Shown here in pieces: positions 18,979 through 26,260 of a stretch of 64,000 nt of DNA. A program made the translations under genes and the position numbers. Within the stretch, counting starts at the first letter, position 1. Each line of letters starts with the position of its first letter. The notes beneath the pieces are model-generated. The model did no database searches and had not been told where the DNA came from. It saw only the letters and a list, made by a program, of their open reading frames with translations. This DNA comes from Amorphoplanes digitatis (GTDB taxonomy: Bacteria; Actinomycetota; Actinomycetes; Mycobacteriales; Micromonosporaceae), in NCBI RefSeq assembly GCF_014205335.1, contig NZ_JACHNH010000001.1:3156501-3220500 (forward strand). Reading direction: 5' to 3'.

Positions 18979-19734
18979 GTGCCCGGCACGGTGCAGTCGA
19001 TCGAGCGTGCGGCCGCGATCCTGCGGATGCTCGCCGGTGGCACCGGCCGTCTCGGCCTCGGGGAGATCGCGAAATCCCTCGATCTCGCCAAGGGGACGAC
19101 CCACGGCATCCTGCGCACGCTGCAAGGCGTCGGCTTCGTCGAACAGGACCGGGTGTCCGGCCGGTACCAGCTCGGCGCGGCCCTGCTACATCTCGGCACC
19201 AGCTATCTCGACATCAACGAACTGCGCTCCCGATCGATCAACTGGGCGGACCCGCTCGCCGCGCGCAGCGGCGAGGCCGTCCGGATCGGCACCGTGCTGG
19301 AGGGCCGGGTGCTGGTCGTGCACCACGTCTTCCGTCCCGACGACACGTTCCAGACCCTGGAGGTCGGCTCGCTCCTTCCGCTGCACGCCACCGCGCTGGG
19401 CAAGGTGCTGCTCGCGTACCGGTCCGCGTTGCCGCCCGCGGAGCTCGAACGGTTCACCCGGCGCACGGTCGTGTCGCCCCGCGAACTCGCCGCGGCCCTC
19501 GAACAGGTCCGGCTGGCGGGGTGGGGCGCGGAGATCGAGGAGCTGACCCTCGGCGAGGCGGCGATCGCCGCGCCGATCCGGGGGTACGGCGGCCTGGTCG
19601 TCGGCGCGATCGGCGTCTCCGGGCTCGTCGAGCGCATGTGCGACACCAGGTACCGGCCGCACCCGCGACTGGTCGGCTACGTCCGGGACGCCGCCCGCGC
19701 GGTCTCCCGGGATCTCGGGGCCGCCCGGCACTGA
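18979..19734 (+). CDS. IclR-family regulator of the glycerol genes
   Basis: 251 residues from GTG 18979. The N-terminal winged helix (about 4-70: [37 protein letters not shown]) is followed by the IclR GAF-like effector domain ([34 protein letters not shown]). It resembles the Streptomyces GylR type that controls glycerol operons, where glycerol-3-phosphate is the inducer. The frame is open to a TTG at 18925, but this would run through the operator-like palindrome, so I prefer GTG 18979 just before the conserved VQSIERA. It is divergent from glpFKD and 17 nt upstream of a second glycerol kinase gene. Confidence 0.88.
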   Translation: MPGTVQSIERAAAILRMLAGGTGRLGLGEIAKSLDLAKGTTHGILRTLQGVGFVEQDRVSGRYQLGAALLHLGTSYLDINELRSRSINWADPLAARSGEAVRIGTVLEGRVLVVHHVFRPDDTFQTLEVGSLLPLHATALGKVLLAYRSALPPAELERFTRRTVVSPRELAAALEQVRLAGWGAEIEELTLGEAAIAAPIRGYGGLVVGAIGVSGLVERMCDTRYRPHPRLVGYVRDAARAVSRDLGAARH

Positions 19735-19751
19735 GAACAGGGGAGGCATCC

Positions 19752-21245
19752 ATGACCGAGCGCTACGTGGTCGCCATCGACCAGGGCACCACCTCCACGC
19801 GGTGCATCGTGTTCGATCGCCACGGCCAGCTCGTCTCCCTGGCTCAGCAGGAGCACAAGCAGTACTTCCCCCGGCCCGGCTGGGTCGAGCACGACGCGGC
19901 GGAGATCTGGCGCAACGTCGAGCGGCTGGGGCCGTTGGCTCTGCAGCGGGCCGGTATCACCACCGAGCAGGTCGCCGCCGTCGGGATCGCCAACCAGCGG
20001 GAGACCACAGTGCTCTGGGACCGGCGCACCGGCGTGCCGGTCGGCCGGGCCATCGTCTGGCAGGACACCCGCACCGACGGCCTGGTCAACGCGCTGCTGG
20101 CCGCGCCCGGCGCCGACGAGGTGCAGGAGTGCTGCGGCCTGCCACTGGCCACCTACTTCTCCGGACCGCGGATGAGCTGGATGCTTGATCACACGCCCGG
20201 GCTGCGGGCCCGCGCCGAGCGCGGCGAGGTGCTCTTCGGCACGATGGAGACCTGGCTGATCTGGAACCTCACCGGCGGCCTGCACGTCACCGACGTCACC
20301 AACGCCAGCCGCACGATGCTGCTGGACGTGCGCAGCCTGCGCTGGTCGGCGCGGGCCTGCGAGTTCTTCGGCATACCCCCGGCGATGCTGCCGGAGGTGC
20401 GGCCGTCGGTCGCGGTCTTCGGCACGGCGGCGGCCGCGTTCCCGGGCGTACGGATCGGCGCCGCGCTCGGCGACCAGCAGGCCGCTCTGTTCGGCCAGAC
20501 CTGCTTCACGCCCGGCGAGGCCAAGTGCACCTACGGCACCGGAAGCTTCCTGCTGCTCAACACCGGTACGGAGCTGGTCCGCTCGACGCACGGGCTGCTC
20601 ACCACCGTCGCGTACCAGCTCGCCGGCGAGCCCGCGCAGTACGCCCTGGAGGGCTCGATCGCGATCACCGGCTCGCTGGTCCAGTGGTTCCGCGACCAGC
20701 TCGAACTGATCGCGAGCGCGCCGGAGATCGAGACCCTGGCGCGCACGGTCGGCGACAACGGCGGCTGCTACATCGTCCCGGCCTTCTCCGGCCTGTACGC
20801 ACCGTACTGGCGCAGCGAGGCCCGCGGCGTCATCGTCGGCCTGACCTCCTACATCACCAAGGGCCACCTGGCCCGGGCGGTCCTGGAGGCGACCGCCTGG
20901 CAGACCCGCGAGGTCGTCGACGCGATGAACGCCAACTCCGGGCTGACCCTCAAGACGCTCAAGGTCGACGGCGGCATGACCGCGGACAACCTGCTGATGC
21001 AGTACATCGCCGACGTGCTGGACGTGCCGGTGGTCCGCCCGCTGGCCAGCGAGACGGTGTCGCTGGGCGCCGCGTACGCCGCGGGCCTCGCGGTCGGCTA
21101 CTGGCCGGACCTCGAGGACCTCCGGCGCAACTGGCACCGGGCGGCACAGTGGATGCCGGCGATGGACCCGGACCTGCGCGACCGCGAGTACGACAACTGG
21201 CGCCGCGCCGTCGAACGCACCTTCGACTGGATCAAGCCGGCGTGA
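19752..21245 (+). CDS. glpK2: Glycerol kinase (second copy)
   Basis: 497 residues, FGGY family: [15 protein letters not shown] at the N-terminus, [28 protein letters not shown], and [13 protein letters not shown] near the C-terminus. It starts ATG 19752 after GGGAGG, 17 nt behind the IclR gene, so it is co-transcribed with the regulator. It is clearly a paralogue of the kinase at 16504-18021, not a recent duplicate: many substitutions and a shorter N-terminal half ([10 protein letters not shown] in place of [10 protein letters not shown]). It may have different affinity or a related polyol as substrate. The end of its coding sequence forms one arm of a long hairpin. Confidence 0.93.
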   Translation: MTERYVVAIDQGTTSTRCIVFDRHGQLVSLAQQEHKQYFPRPGWVEHDAAEIWRNVERLGPLALQRAGITTEQVAAVGIANQRETTVLWDRRTGVPVGRAIVWQDTRTDGLVNALLAAPGADEVQECCGLPLATYFSGPRMSWMLDHTPGLRARAERGEVLFGTMETWLIWNLTGGLHVTDVTNASRTMLLDVRSLRWSARACEFFGIPPAMLPEVRPSVAVFGTAAAAFPGVRIGAALGDQQAALFGQTCFTPGEAKCTYGTGSFLLLNTGTELVRSTHGLLTTVAYQLAGEPAQYALEGSIAITGSLVQWFRDQLELIASAPEIETLARTVGDNGGCYIVPAFSGLYAPYWRSEARGVIVGLTSYITKGHLARAVLEATAWQTREVVDAMNANSGLTLKTLKVDGGMTADNLLMQYIADVLDVPVVRPLASETVSLGAAYAAGLAVGYWPDLEDLRRNWHRAAQWMPAMDPDLRDREYDNWRRAVERTFDWIKPA

Positions 21246-21275
21246 CCACACGGCCGGCCGGCTTGATCCAGTCGA
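21223..21275 (+). terminator. Long hairpin containing the end of glpK2
   Basis: TCGACTGGATCAAGCCGGC (21223-21241) and its exact reverse complement (21257-21275) form a 19-bp perfect stem with a 15-nt loop. The 5' arm encodes the last residues of the kinase and the stop codon TGA (21243-21245) lies in the loop. It sits between convergent glpK2 and the lipase gene and can act on both strands. Confidence 0.7.
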
Positions 21276-21287
21276 GTCAGGCGGCGG

Positions 21288-21953
21288 TCAGCTGCTCAGG
21301 AAGCTGCGGACCTGGGAGAGCACCGTGGTGTCGGTGAGGTAGCCGAGGTGGGTCTCGCAGAGCACCGCGTTGTTGGTGGCTCCGCTGAGGACAGTGCTGG
21401 TGTAGGGGATGATGATGCCGTCGCACGCGGAGTACCAGGTGGCGTACCGCGTCGCGCCGGGGGTCTCGTCGCCGGCGCTGAGGGTGTTGATGAACGACGA
21501 GCCGGGGTACATCTGCTGGCAGGTGATGTAGATCAGGCAGGCGCCGGCGTACGTGGTGCCGTGGTTGGCGCCGGCCAGCGAGGCCAGGTGGTTGACGTAC
21601 TGCGCGCCGCCGAGCTGCTTGAGGTACCAGAGGCTGACCAGGCCGCCCATCGAGTGGTTCACGATGTCGACCTTGGCGGCGCCGGTGCGGCTGCGTACCT
21701 GGCTGACGAAGGTGGCCAGTCCGCGGGCGTTTGTCACGTTGTCGCCGTAGGAGTTGTACTCGTAGGCGTACAGCTCGCTGCTGCTGTAGCCGGCGGCCCG
21801 GAACACGCTCTGGGCGGTGGCCCAGTTCGAGGCGCTGCCGGTGTAGCCGTGCACGAAGACGACCGGGGTGCGGGCGGCCGCGGCGGCGGGGGCGGCGGGC
21901 GCGACCGCGAACGCGGCCACGGCGGCGAGCAGGATTGCGAACATCCGACGCAA
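21288..21953 (-). CDS. Secreted lipase, alpha/beta hydrolase
   Basis: 221 residues from TTG 21953, chosen because GGAGG ends 6 nt before it; an ATG at 21944 is the alternative. The signal peptide is about 27 residues (RRMFAILLAAVAAFAVAP). The mature enzyme has the oxyanion segment VVFVHGYTGSASNW, the nucleophile elbow NHSMGG (Ser), and a late acid and His in SACDGIIIP and LCETHLGYL. It resembles the small Streptomyces/Bacillus triacylglycerol lipase type (lipase class 2 family). Four Cys residues in the mature part suggest disulfides. It probably releases fatty acids and glycerol outside the cell, which would feed the neighbouring glp genes. An AT-poor gap of about 120 nt separates it from the divergent LuxR gene. 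Confidence 0.88.
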   Translation of the reverse strand: MRRMFAILLAAVAAFAVAPAAPAAAAARTPVVFVHGYTGSASNWATAQSVFRAAGYSSSELYAYEYNSYGDNVTNARGLATFVSQVRSRTGAAKVDIVNHSMGGLVSLWYLKQLGGAQYVNHLASLAGANHGTTYAGACLIYITCQQMYPGSSFINTLSAGDETPGATRYATWYSACDGIIIPYTSTVLSGATNNAVLCETHLGYLTDTTVLSQVRSFLSS

Positions 21954-22072
21954 GGGGAACCTCCAAGGCGGGGCATCGATGGTCTTCGCAGCCTGCGACG
22001 GCAACAGTTTTGACACATCGGTGAAATCACCGGCCTTGCGCTGCCGGGTGATCGACCCGGAAACTTGGGCGC

Positions 22073-24286
22073 ATGGTAATTGCACCATTAGTGCAAGAAG
22101 CCCTCGATGACGGTGCCTGCCGGGAACTGCTGGCCGAGCGCCTTCCCGGCCTGCCCGAGGAGCTGGTCACCGCCCTGATCCGGCTCGCGGGCGGCGACCC
22201 CGACGTCCTCATCGAGCTCGCCGGGACGCTCACGCCCGGGCAGATCCGCGGCAGCGTGCCGCCGCCGTGCACCCTGCCGCTGACCAGCCGGCTCGGGCGC
22301 TCCTGCCGTGCCGCGGTCGCCGGGCTGCCCGGCCCGGCCCGGCGCGCCCTGCTGCTGGCCGCGGCGGACCCGGACCTGACCGCCGGGGAACTGCTGGCCG
22401 TGACCGGCGAGCAGGACCTCGTCGCCGCCGAGCAGGCCTGCCTGGTCACGGTCACCCCGGCCGGGGTGCAGTTCCTGCCGGCCGTGCTGCGCGCGGTCGT
22501 GTACTACGACGCGCCGCACGCGCGGCGCCGGGCCGCGCACCTGGACCTCGCCGGGCTGCTCGGCCGGCGCGGCGAGCGGCTGCGCGCCCTGGTGCACCGC
22601 GCCGCCGCGGCGGGCGGCAGCGACGAGGGCCTGGCCCGGGAGCTGTTCGCGGCGGCCGCCGACGGGCCGGCCCGCACGGCGTCGGCCGCTTACCGGTACG
22701 CCGCGGAGCTGACCACCGCGGCCGAGTTCGCCGTCGAGGCCCTCGCGGCCGCCGCCCGGCAGGCCTGGCTGGCGGGGGAGCGGCAGCAGGCCCGGCTGCT
22801 GCTGCGCCGGGCCGGGCGCAGCCCGCAGGCGCCGGCGCACGCGCACGCCCTACGCCTGGCCGGCGAGATGGATCTTCGCGAGGGCGCCGCCGCCGCCGCC
22901 CGGGACACCCTGCTGACCGCGGCGGCGGAGCTGTCGTCGCGGGACTTCCCCGCCGCGCTGGAGGCCCTGCTGCTGGCCGGCGAGGCGGTGCACCTGGCCG
23001 GCGGGCAGGGCGGTTACTGCCGGCTTGCCCGGCGGATCCTCGCCAGGCGCACGCCCGGCGAGCCGGACCCGGTGGCGCAGGCCCGCCACCAGATCGCCGG
23101 GCTCACCGCCATGTACGAGGGCGACCACGACGCCGCCTTCACGCACCTGCGCGACGTGCTGCGCACGGCGCCGGTGGTCGCGGACCCCGTCGCGCTGATC
23201 CGGGCCGCCAACGCCGCGGTGCTGCTCGGCGACGCGCCCGTGGCCCGCGTGCTCGCCGGCCGGGCGGTCGACCTGGCCCGGGACCGCGGCGCGGTGACGC
23301 TGGTGCCGCAGGGGCTCGAGGTGGCGGCCTTCGCCGGGCTGGCGGCCGGGCACCACGACGCCGCCCTGGCCGCGGCGACCGAGGGCGCGGCGCTGGCCCG
23401 GGCCACCGGGCAGCCCGGCCTGGCGCAGAACCACCTCGGCGTCCTCGCCGTGCTGGCGGCCCTCGTCGGCGACCGGGACACCTGCATGCTGCGGATCCGC
23501 GCCGCCGGGGTGTACGACAGCGCCAACGGCCCGGGGCAGGCGCGCGCCTTCTGCGAGTGGGCGCTGGCGCTGCTCGACCTGGTCGAGGGGCGGCCCCGGG
23601 CAGCGCTGCACCGGCTGGACTCGATCTTCGTCGGGCCCGCCGGCCGCGGCAGCCTGGTCGTGCAGGTGGCGGCGACCCCGCACCTGATCGAGGCGTACTG
23701 GCGCTGCGACCCGCCGCCACATACCCCGCCGGTGGCGCGTACCGCGGTGCTGGACGGGGCCTTCGAGCCGTTCGACCGCTGGGCCGCCGGGACCGGGCAG
23801 CCCTACTGGCTGGCGCTGCGCGCCCGCTGCCGGGCACTGCGCGCGGCGGATCCGCACGCCGCGGAGGAGTACTTCCAGGAGGCGCTGCGCGAGCACCGGC
23901 GCGGCGACGCCGACTTCGCCCGCGCGCACACCGAGTTGCTCTTCGGCCGCGACCTGCGCCGCCGGCGCCGGCCGGGCGCCGCCCGCGAGCACCTGCGCCG
24001 GGCCGAGGAGACGTTCCGGCTGCTGGACGCGGCGCCGTGGGCGGCGCAGGCCGACGTCGAGCTGCGCGCCGCCGGCGCGCCCGTAGCGCCGCGGCCCGTG
24101 TCCGCGGCCCGCGGGCTGACCGCTCAGCAGGAGCGGATCGCCCGGCTGGTGGCCGACGGCGCCACCAACCGGGAGGTGGCCGAGCAGCTCTTCCTCAGCC
24201 CCCGGACGATCGACCACCACCTGCGCAACGTCTTCGCCCGGCTCGGCGTGCGCTCGCGCACCGAGCTGGCCCGCCGCCTGGGCTGA
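22073..24286 (+). CDS. LuxR-type regulator resembling a LAL protein without its ATPase domain
   Basis: 737 residues. The C-terminus has a clear LuxR helix-turn-helix (about 675-735: GLTAQQERIARLVADGATNREVAEQLFLSPRTIDHHLRNVFARLG). The rest is Ala/Leu/Arg-rich helical TPR-like sequence. The N-terminus begins with PGLPEELVTALIRLAGGDPDVLIELAG, which corresponds to the part of LAL regulators that follows the AAA/NACHT ATPase. No Walker A (GxxxxGK[ST]) or Walker B is present, and upstream DNA is occupied by the divergent lipase promoter. So the ATPase part is missing. Whether this is a natural short form or a 5' truncation is not known. It ends 3 nt from the convergent GDPD gene. Confidence 0.8.
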   Translation: MVIAPLVQEALDDGACRELLAERLPGLPEELVTALIRLAGGDPDVLIELAGTLTPGQIRGSVPPPCTLPLTSRLGRSCRAAVAGLPGPARRALLLAAADPDLTAGELLAVTGEQDLVAAEQACLVTVTPAGVQFLPAVLRAVVYYDAPHARRRAAHLDLAGLLGRRGERLRALVHRAAAAGGSDEGLARELFAAAADGPARTASAAYRYAAELTTAAEFAVEALAAAARQAWLAGERQQARLLLRRAGRSPQAPAHAHALRLAGEMDLREGAAAAARDTLLTAAAELSSRDFPAALEALLLAGEAVHLAGGQGGYCRLARRILARRTPGEPDPVAQARHQIAGLTAMYEGDHDAAFTHLRDVLRTAPVVADPVALIRAANAAVLLGDAPVARVLAGRAVDLARDRGAVTLVPQGLEVAAFAGLAAGHHDAALAAATEGAALARATGQPGLAQNHLGVLAVLAALVGDRDTCMLRIRAAGVYDSANGPGQARAFCEWALALLDLVEGRPRAALHRLDSIFVGPAGRGSLVVQVAATPHLIEAYWRCDPPPHTPPVARTAVLDGAFEPFDRWAAGTGQPYWLALRARCRALRAADPHAAEEYFQEALREHRRGDADFARAHTELLFGRDLRRRRRPGAAREHLRRAEETFRLLDAAPWAAQADVELRAAGAPVAPRPVSAARGLTAQQERIARLVADGATNREVAEQLFLSPRTIDHHLRNVFARLGVRSRTELARRLG
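22080..22096. promoter_or_regulatory. Palindrome TTGCAC-N5-GTGCAA at the start of the LuxR gene
   Basis: Six-base arms separated by CATTA overlap codons 3-8 of the LuxR-type gene and lie 127 nt upstream of the divergent lipase start. It could be an operator for autoregulation or lipase control, and it encompasses an alternative in-frame GTG start (22091). Confidence 0.35.
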
Positions 24287-24289
24287 GCC

Positions 24290-25384
24290 CTACACGTGCG
24301 CGAAGGCCGTGGCGCGGGCGAGCGCGCCGATGTCGGCCTGATCGGTGAAGAGCCCGTCCACGCCGGTCCGCAGGAACGTGACCTGCTCGTCGATGGCCCG
24401 GCCGTACGCGTTCGGGTCGGTGCCGACGCGGTAGTCGGCCGGCAGGAACTGGTTCTCCGCCCGGAACGTGTACGGCATGACCTTGAGCCCGGCCGCGTGC
24501 GCGTCGCCGACCAGCGTGCTCGGCGTGCCGAGGGTTCCGTCCGCCCGGCGGGGGATGACCTGGCCCTTCTCGGGGCCGATGCCGTCGGCGAAGCGGGACA
24601 GCCGCCGCAGCCCGGCCGGCGTCAGGTACTCGGCGTAGCTCGTCGGGTCCTCGAAGGGCCCGCCCGCCGCGCCGGTCAGGAACACGATCGGCGCGCGCAG
24701 CCGGTGCTCCTCGCGCAGGCTCTTCAGGTTGCCCGCCTCGAAGGACTGCACGAACACGGGCGCGCCCGGCCGGTCCAGGCCGGCGCGGCGCAGGGCACGC
24801 ACCAGCGGCGTCTCCAGGTCGAGGCCGAGGCGGCGGAAGTAGGTCGGGTGCTTGGTCTCCGGGTAGACGCCGATCTCCCGGTCCAGCTCCCGAGACAGCC
24901 GCTTGCGCAGGTCGAGGACCTCCTGGAGGGTCGGCACCCGGAAGAGCCCGTTGTAGAGGGTGTTGTGCTGGCGCACCTGCGGGATGCGCTCGACCGCCCG
25001 CAGCGTCCGCAGCTCGGCCAGGGTGAAGTCGTGGGTGAACCAGCCGGTCACCGGCGTGCCGTCGAGCACGACGGTGCGCCGGCGCGACGCGAACTCGGGC
25101 CGCGACGCGACGTCGGTGGTGCCGCCGATCTCCGGCTCGTGCCGGGCGACCAGGACGTGGTCGCTCGTGGCGACCAGGTCGGGCTCGATGAAGTCGGCGC
25201 CGAGCCGGGCGGCCAGCTCGTACGAGGCGAGGGTGTGCTCGGGCCGGTAGCCGGAGGCGCCCCGGTGGCCCAGGACCAGCGGATGCCGCCGGCGCGTGGC
25301 GAGCGCGGGCGTGGCGCCCGCGAGCACGGCCGGTACGCCGGCGGCCAGCGCGCCGAAGCGCAGCACCTCTCGGCGGTCTGCCAC
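24290..25384 (-). CDS. glpQ: Exported glycerophosphodiester phosphodiesterase
   Basis: 364 residues from GTG 25384, preceded by GGAGGAACC. The N-terminus DRREVLRFGALAAGVPAVLAG looks like a twin-arginine export signal ending ALA near residue 29. The GDPD barrel follows: LVLGHRGASGYRPEHTL with the catalytic His, ADFIEPDLV with metal-binding Glu/Asp, and the late PYTFRAENQFLP. The family cleaves glycerophosphodiesters to glycerol-3-phosphate plus alcohol; the length and insertions match exported GlpQ-type enzymes. Its product could enter the glycerol pathway 5-10 kb away. An open frame reaching 25570 is Arg-rich and lacks a ribosome site. Confidence 0.9.
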   Translation of the reverse strand: MADRREVLRFGALAAGVPAVLAGATPALATRRRHPLVLGHRGASGYRPEHTLASYELAARLGADFIEPDLVATSDHVLVARHEPEIGGTTDVASRPEFASRRRTVVLDGTPVTGWFTHDFTLAELRTLRAVERIPQVRQHNTLYNGLFRVPTLQEVLDLRKRLSRELDREIGVYPETKHPTYFRRLGLDLETPLVRALRRAGLDRPGAPVFVQSFEAGNLKSLREEHRLRAPIVFLTGAAGGPFEDPTSYAEYLTPAGLRRLSRFADGIGPEKGQVIPRRADGTLGTPSTLVGDAHAAGLKVMPYTFRAENQFLPADYRVGTDPNAYGRAIDEQVTFLRTGVDGLFTDQADIGALARATAFAHV

Positions 25385-25656
25385 GGTTCCTCCACGGGAT
25401 CCGCCGGCGACCGTCGCCGGAACTCCCGCGGCCGAGTCCAGGCGATCTCTTCGACGACGAGGCGAAGTCGCCGTGGCGGACAGGCGAACGCCGCTGATCG
25501 AATTCGGCGCCGGGTGTACCCGGGCGGCATCCGGGGAAGGGTTCAGGTGGTCCGGACCGGAACGGGCCAATGACCCTTCATCCCTTGAGGTCGATAAGGG
25601 GTGGGCTTAGGGTGGTGGTCCGAACGCTCACCGTGAAAGGCCTTTGTGGAGTCATC

Positions 25657-26256
25657 ATGGGATTTCTCGAGCGTCGCACCGATCAAACGCCCCGCCCCGA
25701 CGACCGGTACGGGCCCAAGCCCGGCCCGCGCGGCGGTTCCAACGATCCGCTCCACGACGCGATACCGGCCCGCCGCGTGCCGGCCGGCCCGGTCCGGCGC
25801 ACCGACCTGACGGTGCTGCTCGGCCGGACCGTGCTCGAGGCGCGGGTGCAGCAGGTCTGCCGGGAGTACGGCCTGATACCGCGCTCCGGTGCCGCCGGCT
25901 CGGGGCTGTCCCGCTCCTACCTGGCCCGCGCCGCCGGCGTGGAGCTCGCCGCCGACGCACACGGCGTGATCACCACGGTCTTCCTGCACTTTCACGGCGA
26001 CGACGGCTTCACCTCGTACTCCGGTGAGATACCCGGCGGCGCCGGCAGCGTGGCCCGCCGGGCACACCTGTGGGCGATGCTGGGCCGCCCGGACGAGCAG
26101 GGCGCGCCCTACCGCGACCGCTTCCTTGGCGACTACGGCCCGTGGGACCGGTGGGTGCTGGCCGGCTTCGTGATGCACGCACAGTTCGCCGTCGACGCCG
26201 AGAGCCTCGACCGGGTCACCCTGACCCTTCCGGAACGCCTGCCGCGCGCCGCGTAG
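25657..26256 (+). CDS. Conserved-looking hypothetical protein
   Basis: 199 residues from ATG 25657 (GGAG 9 nt before). The first 55 residues are basic, Pro/Gly/Asp-rich and probably disordered. The remaining 140 form a compact alpha/beta domain with LLGRTVLEARVQQVCREYG, GVELAADAHGVITTVFLHFHGDDGFTSY and a final WVLAGFVMHAQFAVD segment. The pattern of a beta hairpin with a bound-looking HFHGDDGF turn recalls small proteins found as immunity or toxin-associated factors, but I cannot name a family. It is not in an operon: convergent with glyS (4 nt between stops) and divergent from the GDPD gene. Confidence 0.65.
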   Translation: MGFLERRTDQTPRPDDRYGPKPGPRGGSNDPLHDAIPARRVPAGPVRRTDLTVLLGRTVLEARVQQVCREYGLIPRSGAAGSGLSRSYLARAAGVELAADAHGVITTVFLHFHGDDGFTSYSGEIPGGAGSVARRAHLWAMLGRPDEQGAPYRDRFLGDYGPWDRWVLAGFVMHAQFAVDAESLDRVTLTLPERLPRAA

Positions 26257-26260
26257 CCGG

